Part shown: positions 8,501 to 19,118 of the stretch, piece after piece
Layout: each line of letters begins with the position of its first letter
Position numbering within the stretch: the stretch's first letter is position 1
NCBI GenBank assembly: GCA_015680685.1
Contig: MNCI01000975.1
Coordinates: forward strand, 45,130 to 109,129
Source: Gnetum montanum
Taxonomy: Eukaryota > Streptophyta > Gnetopsida > Gnetales > Gnetaceae
Direction of reading: 5' to 3'
DNA: 64,000 nucleotides
Made by a program: the position numbers and the translations under genes
Notes under the pieces: model-generated
The model's database searches: none
The model's input: only the letters and a program-made list of their open reading frames with translations
Told to the model about the DNA's origin: nothing

Positions 8501-11333
8501 CATTGAGGAAATCCTACTCACCATCTTGTTGTTTACTACCCCTTTCCTCCTCTATTCATCCTAGAATACAAATCTCCCAAGGGGGGGTGCTTTCCGATTG
8601 AGCATTGGACTTCCTCGGGCGAGAAGATGACAATTGCATCTACGCAATGTTACCAGTTGCTGATGATGAAAGAGCCATGGACATTGAAGAAAAGGGGGTA
8701 GGCTTAGGAGGGCCTAATACAATAGTGCGTTCCCTAACTTTCTTGTTTGCTAAATGCTCTTCCCATTTTTTTAGACACGAAAGCTGTTGTGCAGTTTTTG
8801 TTGCCTGGCCTTGGATGGTAGGGCTTGGATGTTTTGGCACCCTAATGACAAATGGTGCCTATTGTGTTGGCACAAGTGGTGGTGCCACTTTAAGCACAAA
8901 AGAAGCAGAAATGAATGTCTAATGAGGAACTTTAAGGATGAATGGTTGCTGTGATGTTGTTTTTGTTGGTGTTTCTGGGTTACGAGGGGGCACACTCACC
9001 ATGAATGGTTGTTGTGGTGGTTCTAGATTACTATCGATGCCAATGATGTTTATGGTGTACCCCATGTCGTTAGAATTTAGGGGATCTTTGTAAACATGCA
9101 TTGACTGATTTTTAGGGTGAGGAAGACTACTTTCATCTAGGACCAGCTTACCTTGATCGATCATGCATTGAATATCATCTTTCAATGCTAGATAGCAGTC
9201 TGTATCATGATCACACAGTTGATGATAGTCATAGAAACATTCCAACATGAAATTATTTGGAACTAGAGGTTCATTGGGCATAGCCAAGGAGGGGTTCCAT
9301 AGAACTTCACAGTACCTTTCATGGCATTTGATTACCTCCTCTAACATCCATTTGTGTTGTATACACTCGGCCCCCAATAGTTGCTTCAAGAGTTTCGAAG
9401 GCTTAATGGGTAAGGGAGTATACTTAGAGTAGTCCTTGCACTCAAATTTGGGCCTCCGCTGAGTTGACGTTGCAAGTGTTGATGTTGAGGGTTGATTGGT
9501 GTTGCTTGGGCCAGGTGTGGCATTGGGCGACGTGGCCATCTTTTTGTTGTTGTTGTTGTCGGGCTTACCTTCCTTGGCCATGGTAGCCACTGTTATCACG
9601 AGGGCCTTGCCCTTCTCTTTGTCTTTCTTGATATGTGCATTTTTGTATGTGAAAAAGGTTGGGTCTTTGCTAGCTTTAGCTACATCCTAAATGCTCTTGG
9701 TCTAATCAAAGGCTTGGTTGAGGGAGCACAGGGCTAGGTAGTAAAGTTTAGACTTAATGAAGTCATTAACTACATCCTTGAAGATGGCCAATAACTAGAC
9801 CTCAATGATAGGCTCATGTATCTCATTCAATGTTGTGCTCCACCACTATATGAACCTCTACATGGATTTTAGTGGATCCTGCTTGACGCTCATAAGCTAG
9901 TCTAGTATGACCTCCGGTTTCAAGTTGTACTTGAAGCGGGTCACAAACTGACTTAGTAGATCCTCTAGGGTAGAGATTGAGGTGCATGGGAGTGCATGGT
10001 ACCAATCTAGAGCCTTTCTTATTAAGGACATGGCAAAGATGTGAATTATTATGTGTGTCCATGGTTGTAGTAGTAAAGACTTGGACCTAAAGATCACCAA
10101 ATGCTCATTGGGATCACCCTCCTCGTTGTATTTTGTAAATTGCAGGAGTGGCACCCAAGGGGGTAACATAAGCATGGGAACAGTCAAATTGATAGGATCA
10201 TCATGGTAAAATTCCATGAATTGCATGGTTTTAGAACTGGTAGCCTTAACCCATTTGATTTCCTCGGTGAGGGTCTGGATGAGTTGAAACGCTTGATCCA
10301 GACCCGGGGATGTCGTAGACGATTGCGGGGCTACCTGAGCAACTATTATGGATGATGGGGTAGAAGCTTGTTCCATGGGAGGTGCCGTTGGAGCTACTCT
10401 AGAAAGTTGTGCTATTTGGGTGATCCACCACCCAACGAGTGGTGTTGTTGGGGTAGCATCCATTGGTGGCACCATGGGGTTGGCTACTTGCCTAGCTAGC
10501 AGGGTGGCCCAAAACCCTATGTTTGGTTGCACCACCTGTGGGACTTGGTATGCTTGGTGGTGGACGTAATGCGACACTTGGGATGGCTGCATGGTAAGGA
10601 GAGAAGTGACTGGCACCCACAACGTGGTTGAGAGTGGGTCTACTATTGCTAGTGGAATGGGTGCAGACAAGGGACCAGGAGCAGATGTCACATGCAACTG
10701 TGTCATGGGCACAGTGTGCACATCTGGTAGCATAGCCATGACTAATGTTGGGTACACTATGGGAATAGATTGGGAAGGGAGCATGAATGGAAGAAATGTT
10801 GAAGGGCCTGCATGTTGATACATTGAAAACATGGGATGGCTACCCATTACTATAGAAGGTGTGGGCTGTGGCATGGTTGTGGCAACAATGAAGGGAGTAG
10901 AAGAGAAAAGTGGATTTGTCTAAAAGATAGTAGTGGAAGGGGTAGTCATAGTGTAGACCTGGCCACCACCCTTGGAATGGGAGTCCATGACTTCCTACCC
11001 ATCCTGAAATGCCTCATTATAGTGGGATGCTATGTCCCGTTCCATAGACCTACTGACTCACATCAATTGGTTTAACACCCACTGATATGCTTCAATCAAT
11101 GGGATGGTGATGTCAGGAGCAAGGATAAACTCCCTTCCATTCCTATGAAGGAACTCAAAGTTACATTTATCCTTGAGTTCCTAATGATCTAAGGGTAGAT
11201 TCACTTGGACTTTTGCACAAAGAAAATCGTATCACTCTGCGTCCTGTGCCAAGTGCTCAAGTGACAGGTGCCGCAACCTAAGTGACTGTCATGGTGCTAG
11301 CACTAAGCTAGGGGGTTTCTTGGGACTCGTCAT
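8501..11333 (-). pseudogene. Ogre-like gag polyprotein
   Basis: The reading starts at ATG 11,333 (MTSPKKPPSLVLAP) and continues ELKDKCNFEFLHRNGREFIL, a Pro/Ala-rich region with MPQPTPSIVMGSHP (10,874 downwards), then the capsid-type domain FTKYNEEGDPNEHLVIF, SLIRKALDWYHALP and SQFVTRFKYNLKP (about 10,130-9,910). After a frameshift the C-terminal region has the degenerate finger YHQLCDHDTDCYLALKDDIQ and CMIDQGKL (about 9,240-9,150). Gag forms the virus-like particle and binds element RNA. The order and the HDTDCYLALK block are typical of plant Ogre/Tat elements. Several TAG stops and one frameshift make it a relic. Its plus-strand counterpart at 28,170-29,500 aligns over the capsid domain and the finger. 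Confidence 0.85.
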
Positions 11334-12369
11334 GTTTTTCATAGAGTAGGGAACCTCCAGGTTCGAAGTAGGAATAGTAGTGGTTGTAGGAATAATTTTC
11401 TGCTGTAAAAAGGAAAATTGTCAAAGAGAGAGAGGCTGAAAGTGGGTACGCTGAGGAGTGTCAGAAGCTGACTTCCTTCATTGCTACACCTACTATGCTA
11501 AGCAAGTCTGCTACACTGAGAGGCTATCTATGCCACATGAGATGTAGGTAGCATAGCATAGTCAAGTAAGTAAACATGGTACAATAAGCAGTTTAAGGCT
11601 TTCATCCTATTGGGTTTCGGAGGAATCATCATTGTGACCAGTCTGCACCACATGGTGCATAGACAACCACAAGGGTGTCACATCTACACTAATAGGTGAT
11701 GGGGTATAAACAACATGTAGGATTACCCATGATATGAAAAAGGGCACAAAGGGCCCTCCTTCTAGTGCCCAAAATTATAGCAACTAAAAACATCGATGGT
11801 TGGAACACTGAGAGGTCACCGAGCGCACAGCCTAACCCCGGATCCTTGCGAGGGCCATGCTAGAGGAAATGGAAGAAGTACGCCCATAATGGTCTAGTCG
11901 ATTAGACAGGGACTTAATTAATGTACAATAACCTTTTGTAAATGTTGTTTTAAAAAAACTATGTATGAATTAAGCAATGAACGACAAATGTAAACTGATA
12001 GAGAATAATGCAAAATATGATAATAGCAACATGAAATGAAATAGGCTTGAGTGAGAAAGTGCACCACCCCAAGATCGGGGGATCTTATCTTTGTTTGGTT
12101 GAAGGTGTACAACTGATGTGCAGTATGGACAGGCATAGCTTACAATGAACCAGTATGGTCATAGCTCCCTGAACTACTATCAACAGCTTACTAACAAGAA
12201 CCTTCTACTTGCTAGTCTCTTTGCCAAAGCTAGTCGCTAGAGAGCTAAGGTGCCAAAAAATGCCAAATGCCCATAAACTAGATGCTAGAAAAGGTGATTC
12301 TCCAAAAGTTAACTATGCAAAAGGCTAAATCTTCATGCCAACCAACCCCTTGAACATTGTTCGCTAGGG

Positions 12370-12377
12370 TATTTATA
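12370..12377 (-). promoter_or_regulatory. TATA box on the minus strand
   Basis: TATAAATA (reading CCTATAAATACCC on the minus strand), about 1.04 kb upstream of the gag ATG at 11,333. It is the best promoter candidate for the Ogre-like element. Confidence 0.4.
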
Positions 12378-13486
12378 GGACTAGGAGTAGGAGAAAAATG
12401 TGGTTTGGACACCATGTGTCCTAGGTCCCACAAGGTGCAAATGTAGATGTGTCATACTACTGTGTAGTATTGGATGTGAAACTTACTATGTTGTGACCAT
12501 ACTGCTCAAACTGCATGTGCCAAAATCCAAGGAACTACCATGTTTGCTACAATGAAAAATGCCAAAAATGGATGCAAGGTGGAGCATGTGCTCTAGGACT
12601 ACGTCTTCCCTGCTCTTGTGAGCAGGGTCAAGCATAGGAAAAACTTTGGGGATAATCAAGAGGGGTGCAAAACAAAGAAAACTTGCTAATTCTATCCATT
12701 GAAGAAATGTCAAGATGGAAGTGACCATTGCCAACAAGTTTTGGGACTAATCGGAGGCATCCCGATGCTTTCATGTGAGCGCGATGCTGCATACGCTACC
12801 TAGCATATGGGCATAGCATAGACACCTACATGCTATGCTGTGTATTTTAGCGTAGTATAGCCATGAGCCTTGAAAGAAATCTTGCCTAAAATCCAGGAAT
12901 ACCTATTTGAGGCTTGGCTAGGCAAGCAATTGCAACCCCGTCTTTCATGCTGAAAGGTCTTGGAACCTATGGAGTTCATCCTTGGGATGTTTTGGTGCTT
13001 TGTGTTCTCGCTACACTGTGCTACACTATGCAGCGTAGCACAGCATAGCAACCAGTGTGACATGAATTCCTGTCTGATCTACAATGCTTTGTCTAGAAAC
13101 TTTAATTGGGGTTCGAGGACAAAGTGGGATAGGCTGTCTTAGAGACCGAAGCTTGGCCAAGTGTAATCCTCTTACTGGAACCACTCAGTAGAGGGCCTTC
13201 ATCCATTTTATCCCTACTATGTTGTGCTACACTGTGTAGCATAGCATAGCATAGCATAGCGTAGTAGCAGAGCAAACCTGTTAGATGGTTGAAGCATGGG
13301 CAAGTATGCTTACTCCATCAGAGTCATCTAAGTAGGAGTATTTTCAGAGTACATTCCTGCTTCGTTGTCCTACACTATGTAGCATAGCACTTAAATGAAG
13401 AGGATTCTTAACAAAACTTGCCACATTTTGCTATGTGATGAGACATTAAATTGCTCATATTGCTGACGGTCACATTAAGGCACCCA

Positions 13487-14445
13487 TGTTATATCATGGG
13501 CCGCGATATCGTGTATGCGATATATTGTATGCGATATATCATGGGCCGCGATATCGCAGTCAACCATAATTTCTATAAATAAGAGGCAGCTCTCCCTCAT
13601 TTGAACCCCAGTTTGAGAGTAGCGAAGCTCTGGCAGTTTGATCCCTCCAGAGTTAGAATTTTTCCCTGTGTCTGCTCGCAGTGTGGTGAATGTAATTGTA
13701 CGATGTCTTTATTCGAGTGTGTCGTACTTGGACACGCACATGATCGGCAATAAAGATCAAGATTACTTCATCATTGCAGCATTCACTTAGTTTATTTATT
13801 TGTTATTTATTTAATGTTATTTATTGCTTTCATAGTGTGGTGTGAGTACGACTTGGCTACGAGCATCTATAGATGTGTACGGCTAGTCAAGGAATCGATT
13901 ACTCATCGCGATTAGTCTCTCACCCTTAAACTCCTAGAAGCGGAACGAGTACGACTTGATTACGAGCATTTAAGTATGACTGCTTGGTAGCCCAGTGGCG
14001 TAGCTAGGATCTACGCTTGGTAACCTAGTGGTGTACCTAGGATCTGTGCTTGGTAATCCCAGTGGCATACCTAGGCCTACGCTTGGTAGTCCCAATGGTA
14101 GTTGTGCACGAAGTCAAAGACGTGTATGGTTGATCAAGGAATCGGTTGCTCGTCGCACTTAGGCTAGATTAGATTTTCTTATCCTTTCCCTCTTAACTTA
14201 GCTTAGTTAATATTATTTTCCACTGCCTTCAAGAGTAGCGTTAGAATTAGAACACATCATATACCTCATCCTGGACTAAACCATACATGACATATGCAAT
14301 ACTAGTCTAGGTGGGAAGACAGCGAACTGCGACCTAAGGCTAACTATCTAGGTGCCACAACTAGTCCATCTGCGGAGTTCGACCAGATCGCGCGTACACG
14401 CTCGTATTCATATGGTTGAGTGTAGGGGTACCTCACCACTCATCA
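13487..14445 (+). repeat. Solo LTR of gypsy family A (subfamily with extra tandem units)
   Basis: Shows the family A order: GATATC palindromes (13,505-13,560), TCTATAAATAAGAGGCAG (13,571-13,588), AATAAAGAT (13,750), and the end TGAGTGTAGGGGTACC followed by CACTCATCA at 14,445. No primer-binding site follows, so it is a solo LTR. A repeat of about 34 bp (GCTTGGTAACCTAGTGGTG type) is present 3.5 times at 13,981-14,100. The 5' end is not clear: TGTTATATCATGGGCC replaces the usual TGATGGGACGTGATATCGC. No convincing target-site duplication was found. Confidence 0.75.
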
Positions 14446-14950
14446 CTATGTCATGTTGCTCATGCATCATGGATGAATATCCTAGAGGACTGAGTTATTG
14501 TCAATGTGCATCTTGGGTCCCGATCAGTCTTCCCAAGGCCTGCTATGCTATCCAGCGTATCGTAGCGTAGCAGGTCTCGCAATTAGAAAACTTGTCAAAC
14601 TATTTCACTCATCTTAAACACTTTTAGTAGCTCCTAGCATGGTCCCTAGGTAGACCATCAACCGGGTCAAGTGTCATGCTGGGCAAGCTAGAGGGTGTAG
14701 GAACCCTGTCAACCCAGGAGATAGAAAATTTCCCGGACTGTACGGTCTACCCCTAGTGCCTCTTTCATACAAACTAGCTGTGTAGTCGGGTGCCACGTTG
14801 ACTGTGCTACAGAGGTTGACAAGCAAGCTCAGAAGCAACACTGCAAGCATTAGGACATCTGAGGTGTCACGTTGTCTACACGGTTCATCATGACATCATG
14901 CCTGCAGAGATCCTTGCCCAAATCCTGGGACTGCTAAATCATGAGAGCCC

Positions 14951-15913
14951 CAAAATTTATGGTGTTTCATTACCCACTTACATTTTATTTTATTTTATGC
15001 TTTCACATGTTCTAAGTATTTTTACATTTTAATAATTTTTTTTTATCATTTTATCATTTTTAATTTAATTTAGCACATGTGCACTAATATCTTTTATTGG
15101 AGTTTGAGTTAGCAAGTATTAAGCATTACATGAGTCATTGACACATGATGTACTATGGTTTAGTATGCTTTGCTTGAATAATTTATATTTTTGGTAAAAT
15201 CATATTTATTTTTATATTTTATTAATTTTTAATTTGTTTTAAGCTTATGCTTTTAGAGGTCTTTTGTTATCTTTTTCATTAGCTATGCTTTTGACCTTAG
15301 ATCTTGTTACTAGTTTGGTCCTAAATATAGCTATCACCTGAGCATTAGACATAGGTATTAACTTTCACTTAGAAGATGTCTCTATGATCAGCACTAGCTA
15401 CTAGCCCATGCAAGAAAAATATTTAAAAATAATTTTAGAATTATAAATTTCTATTTAATTTTTTTATCCATGAGAGCTCCACTTTGCCCAATGCTACCAA
15501 AAAATTTTAAGATAATATACTTGGTAACTATTCCATGAAAGAGAAAGCAATTTCATAGTTAACATATAGGAAATAGAGCTAGAGAGAGACTCTAGATCCC
15601 ATCACCGATCCATCATTTTGCCTAGAATATTGAGCTAGTTTGAAGGATTGTAGTTATGTAAGAACCTTTCATGTAGTGCTATCAATTCAAAGTAGGGTAG
15701 CTTGGTGTTTCTCTCTTTTGGGTTCTTGTGTATTACTTAGTGCACATTCCTTGGTTGGTTTCCATTTATTTAACATCTATTTGTCCATTATTTTTTGAAA
15801 TATTAAATCTATTAATTTAATATTATTTCTCTACAATTTTGCTATTTCTGAGATTGAGTTCATGCATGGGATGTTAGTCAATGCCTTGACCACTCTTAAT
15901 TAAATTTGCCTCA
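14951..15913. other. AT-rich stretch without recognised genes
   Basis: Mostly long T runs and short A/T words. No open frame of note, no LTR ends and no TATA-PBS arrangement recognised. Confidence 0.5.
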
Positions 15914-16320
15914 TTTTGATCTCTATTTTTGATAGTAATCCTTTTTATCATTCTTGCATATTCTTACATTTTATTTAGAATTTGATCTCTAGCCATTATT
16001 ATCTTTTGATAGTCTTTTGATCTCTATTTTTGGAAACAATCTTATTTTATCATTTTGCATATTTTTGTAATTTATTTGGAATTTGATCTTAGCTATTATT
16101 AGCCTTTGATAGTCTTTTGACTTTTGTTTTTGTTAATAATCTTCTTTTTATGGTTTTGCATATTTTTGTAATTTATTTGGAATTTGATCTTTAGTAATTA
16201 TTAGCTTTTGATAATCTTTTGATCCCTATATTTAGTAATAATGTGTTTTTCATTATTTTGTAATTTTTTATCATTTGATTTTTAGTCTTTAATAACCTTT
16301 TATATTTTTATCATTGTTTT
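15914..16320 (+). repeat. AT-rich tandem repeat, about 101-bp unit x 4
   Basis: Units start at TTTTGATCTCTATTTTTG or variants near 15,914, 16,015, 16,115 and 16,217, so the spacing is 100-102 bp. Each unit holds CATATTTTTGTAATTTATTT and GAATTTGATCTTTAG. The last unit is partial and more diverged. Confidence 0.75.
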
Positions 16321-16660
16321 TAGAAATAATCTACTATTTATGATTTTTCATTCTTATGAAATTTTCTCTATCATCAATCTTTTAGTCTTAGATTACCTTT
16401 TGAAAATTATTTATAATCTTGACATTCCTATGAACTCATATTTCTGCATTTTCCTTCATTTTTGACACATCAAATATTTCATTTGACAAAAACTATTAGA
16501 TTGTTGGCATTATATTTTTCATCTTGAATAATTAATCTTTTAGCAAATCCACCTTACAACATTTATTTAATAACATATGAGTTTTAGAATCATCATTCTT
16601 TTAGCACATTATGAATTTTAGATTTACCAATCAAATGGGGGTTTTAGGCTCATCATCCAA

Positions 16661-16963
16661 TTGGCTACAGTATGTGTGATTTAGATTTTTCACACCACCA
16701 TCTAGGATTTATTTTTGGTTTACTCTGATTTTGTTAATTGATCATTTGTGTTCACAATTGGTTTGAACAACCTTTTGTACTATTTTCTAGTGATCATTAT
16801 GAGGTGGATGTTTGGCTACACTATGTGTGATTTAGATTTGTCACCCCACCACCTAGGATTTATTTATTTTTTTTAGTCTGATTTTTTTAATTGATCATTT
16901 GTGTTCACAATTGGTTTGGCCAACCTTTTGTACTATTTTCTAGTGATCATTATGAGGTGGATG
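16661..16963 (+). repeat. Direct tandem duplication, about 151 bp x 2
   Basis: Unit 1 (16,661-16,811) and unit 2 (16,812-16,963) both run from TTGGCTACA-TATGTGTGAT to TCATTATGAGGTGGATG with few differences. The low divergence makes it younger than the surrounding repeats. Short open frames at 16,891-17,143 are T-rich and not credible genes. Confidence 0.85.
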
Positions 16964-17475
16964 AAGGAAAATCTTCCTTTGCCTTATTCTCTTTGGATAT
17001 TTTTGCCTTTCATTTTGCATTTTTTTTTTCTTTTTTTTTTTTGTGTCTATGTTATATTTGGTCCTATACCAATCCCCACAAAAATAAACTGCCTTATTCC
17101 CTTTGTAATTTTGGTTTATTTTTGTAACCCAAATAATATATAAGGATCTCAAAAGGAGCATCCATTGCACCACATTATTTTGAAGCATAAGATTTAGAGT
17201 TATCTTTGTTCCTTTGTAAATTCTCCTTAAGCTTCAACCCTTTAAAGCTATGCTAGTAATAGTCCAAGAGACAATTTTCTATTGGGGTTTTTCACCTTGA
17301 AGGTTTTCCCCAGGGTAACTCTAAGTCTTTTTTGTTTTTTGTAGTTTTCTTTAAATTTAATATCATATTGGTGAAGTGATAGGAAATAACAATTAGTAAT
17401 TATTGGAAAAAATAACAATAGTGGTGAGGTTTCACACACCACTATTATTTTGTCAAGTAATTATTGGAAAAAATC
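16964..17475 (+). mobile_element. Possible 3' part of a copia-type LTR and leader
   Basis: Precedes the copia gag ATG. It has TATATAAG at 17,137-17,144 and a U5-like GAAGGTTTTCCCCAGGG at about 17,300. A 20-bp direct repeat AAGTAATTATTGGAAAAAA occurs near 17,397 and 17,455. No clear LTR ends or initiator-Met primer-binding site were found. Confidence 0.3.
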
Positions 17476-18133
17476 ATGACCAATTCTCTGTCCAAAATTG
17501 AAATTAAAAATTTTAACAAGTTTAACTATGAATTATGGAAGATCAAGATGGAGGCTCTCCTCATTGAAAAGGACTAGCATAGTGCAATTTTTGGAGTAAA
17601 GACAAATAATATGTTTGATGAAGAGTGGAAAAAGTTGAACCTAAAGGTAATAAGTACAATTCATTTATGTCTTTCAGATTCAATATTGCTTAATTTTTCA
17701 AATGTTTCTTCTACTAAAGATATATGGGATAAATTGTAAACTTTGTATTAAACAAAGTACCTAACCAATAAGTTATTGTAGAAATGATTGTATGATTATA
17801 AAATGGTTGAAGGTACTACCATTACAGAACACTTAAATGTATTTAATACATTGGTTCATCAATTACAATCTATGGGGGTGAAAATCGATTAGAAAGATCA
17901 ATGCATCAGACTTCTCAGCACACTTTCATATTCATGGGAGAAATTTGTAGTGGCTATAAGTAATACATCTACCAACTTTATTTTTGACAATATTCTTGAT
18001 CAATTGTTATCTGAGGAAGTAAGAAGGAAAACTTCTACTCAAAATGATGTATTATTTATCAAAAATGATGTAAAGCCAAAGTTTGTTAAGAGGCCTCAAT
18101 TTAAGAATAAGCCTCAAAAATTTGTAAAGAAGT
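17476..18133 (+). pseudogene. Ty1/copia gag, N-terminal part
   Basis: From ATG 17,476 the frame reads MTNSLSKIEIKNFNKFNY, ELWKIKMEALLIEKD, TIHLCLSDSIL, SSTKDIWDKL, TTITEHLNVFNTLVHQL, LLSTLSYSWEKFVVAI and RPQFKNKPQKFVKK. This is the UBN2-type gag fold of plant copia elements. It has about six stops in 220 codons. The frame is cut at codon AAG-AAG by the family A element (18,134-25,309), and it resumes at 25,311 with the zinc-knuckle coding sequence PSKCWNYGKVGHIN. The original junction is AAG AAG CCA TCT. Confidence 0.85.
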
Positions 18134-18973
18134 TGATGGGACGTGATATTGCATGGGCCGTGATATCACATACACGATATTAAGGCCGTTGCAATATCAC
18201 ATCCCTCACGATATCACATACACGAGCGATGCGCCACCAAGTCTATAAATAAGAGGCAGTACTCCCCTTGTTTCTCATCTAGTCTTAGACCGTAGTGAAA
18301 CTCTGGCAGTTTTTCCACTCCAGAGATAGATTAATTTCCATGTGCCCGCAGTAGGAACTCCAAAGTGAACAGATCTTTATTCGAGCAGACATTGTACCTG
18401 AACACAAGTTTGTGTATGGCAATAAAGACAAACTTACTAGATAAACCTTGTAGTGCATGGAATAGGCTAATTAGGATTTTATTTACTATTATTTATTATT
18501 CGTCATATAAATGCTTTATTAGTTATTAAATCTTTCTCAACCCTTCTCTCCTAATTAAGTGCCTCAGTACAACCACTTCGAGCACGTGCGTTACGCGTGG
18601 TGATCCCAGCGACGACTAGTGTTTCGTAACCATGGTTGCATTGGTTCAGGGTGTGAACGGTAAGTGGGAACGGATGCTCATGCTAGGTTAATTAAGACTT
18701 AGTTAATTCGTTAGAGTTAGTCAATTAGTCTCTTCAACCCTTCAACTCAATAGCACATCACAGATAAAATTGAAAAAAATATAAAAATCATATACCTTGA
18801 ACTTACTTAACCATACACCATGATAAATACAAGTAAGTTTGGGAAGACAATGAATAATTAACCTTAAGTGTTCCATGAGTCGTGTAGGCACTTAGTCTAC
18901 AAATTTTGACTGGATTGCACGTGTTACACTCATATTCTTATGGTTGAGTGTAGGGGTACCTTGCCACTCATCA
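18134..18973 (+). repeat. 5' LTR of the family A element
   Basis: Starts TGATGGGACGTGATATTGC and ends GCCACTCATCA. U3 holds five GATATC-type palindromes, then TCTATAAATAAGAGGCAG (TATA at about 18,242). AATAAAGACA near 18,420 marks a likely polyadenylation signal. Compared with the 3' LTR, many differences are C to T or G to A at CpG positions. Confidence 0.9.
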
Positions 18974-18974
18974 T

Positions 18975-18992
18975 TGGCGCCGTTGCCGGGGA
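18975..18992 (+). other. Primer-binding site, tRNA-Asp type
   Basis: TGGCGCCGTTGCCGGGGA is a perfect complement to the 3' end of plant tRNA-Asp (TCCCCGGCAACGGCGCCA). It follows the LTR end by one base, as usual in Athila-like elements. Confidence 0.92.
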
Positions 18993-19118
18993 CTAAGTGT
19001 TTGTGCGCTAAGTAGAGCATAAGAGATCATTCACATCGTTGGGAGCTTAAACGAATCTTAGGGTTGATTAAATGAGAAAAATTTTATAATGATTAATAGC
19101 ACACCAAATTAAATCAAG

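Larger units (their letters stand above)
11334..14950 (-). mobile_element. Leader and probable 5' LTR of the Ogre-like element (interrupted by a solo LTR)
   Basis: Minus-strand sequence upstream of gag. It holds repeated TAGCATAGCATAGC words (11,480-11,570; 12,790-12,850; 13,020-13,050; 13,215-13,270; 13,370-13,390; 14,540-14,575), the same words as in the introns of the plus-strand gene. A TATA box lies on the minus strand at 12,370-12,377. The words continue on both sides of the solo LTR at 13,487-14,445, so that LTR was inserted later. Ogre-type LTRs are long, which would fit, but I could not define the LTR ends or a primer-binding site. ORFs here are short and not protein-like. Confidence 0.35.

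Noticed and set aside
10348-11075. Plus-strand open frames opposite the Ogre-like gag
   Set aside because: Shadows of the Pro/Ala/Val-rich minus-strand gag, which aligns with the copy at 28,170-29,500.
18975-18992. tRNA gene fragment
   Set aside because: The 18-bp match to tRNA-Asp is complementary to its 3' end and sits one base after an LTR, so it is a primer-binding site.
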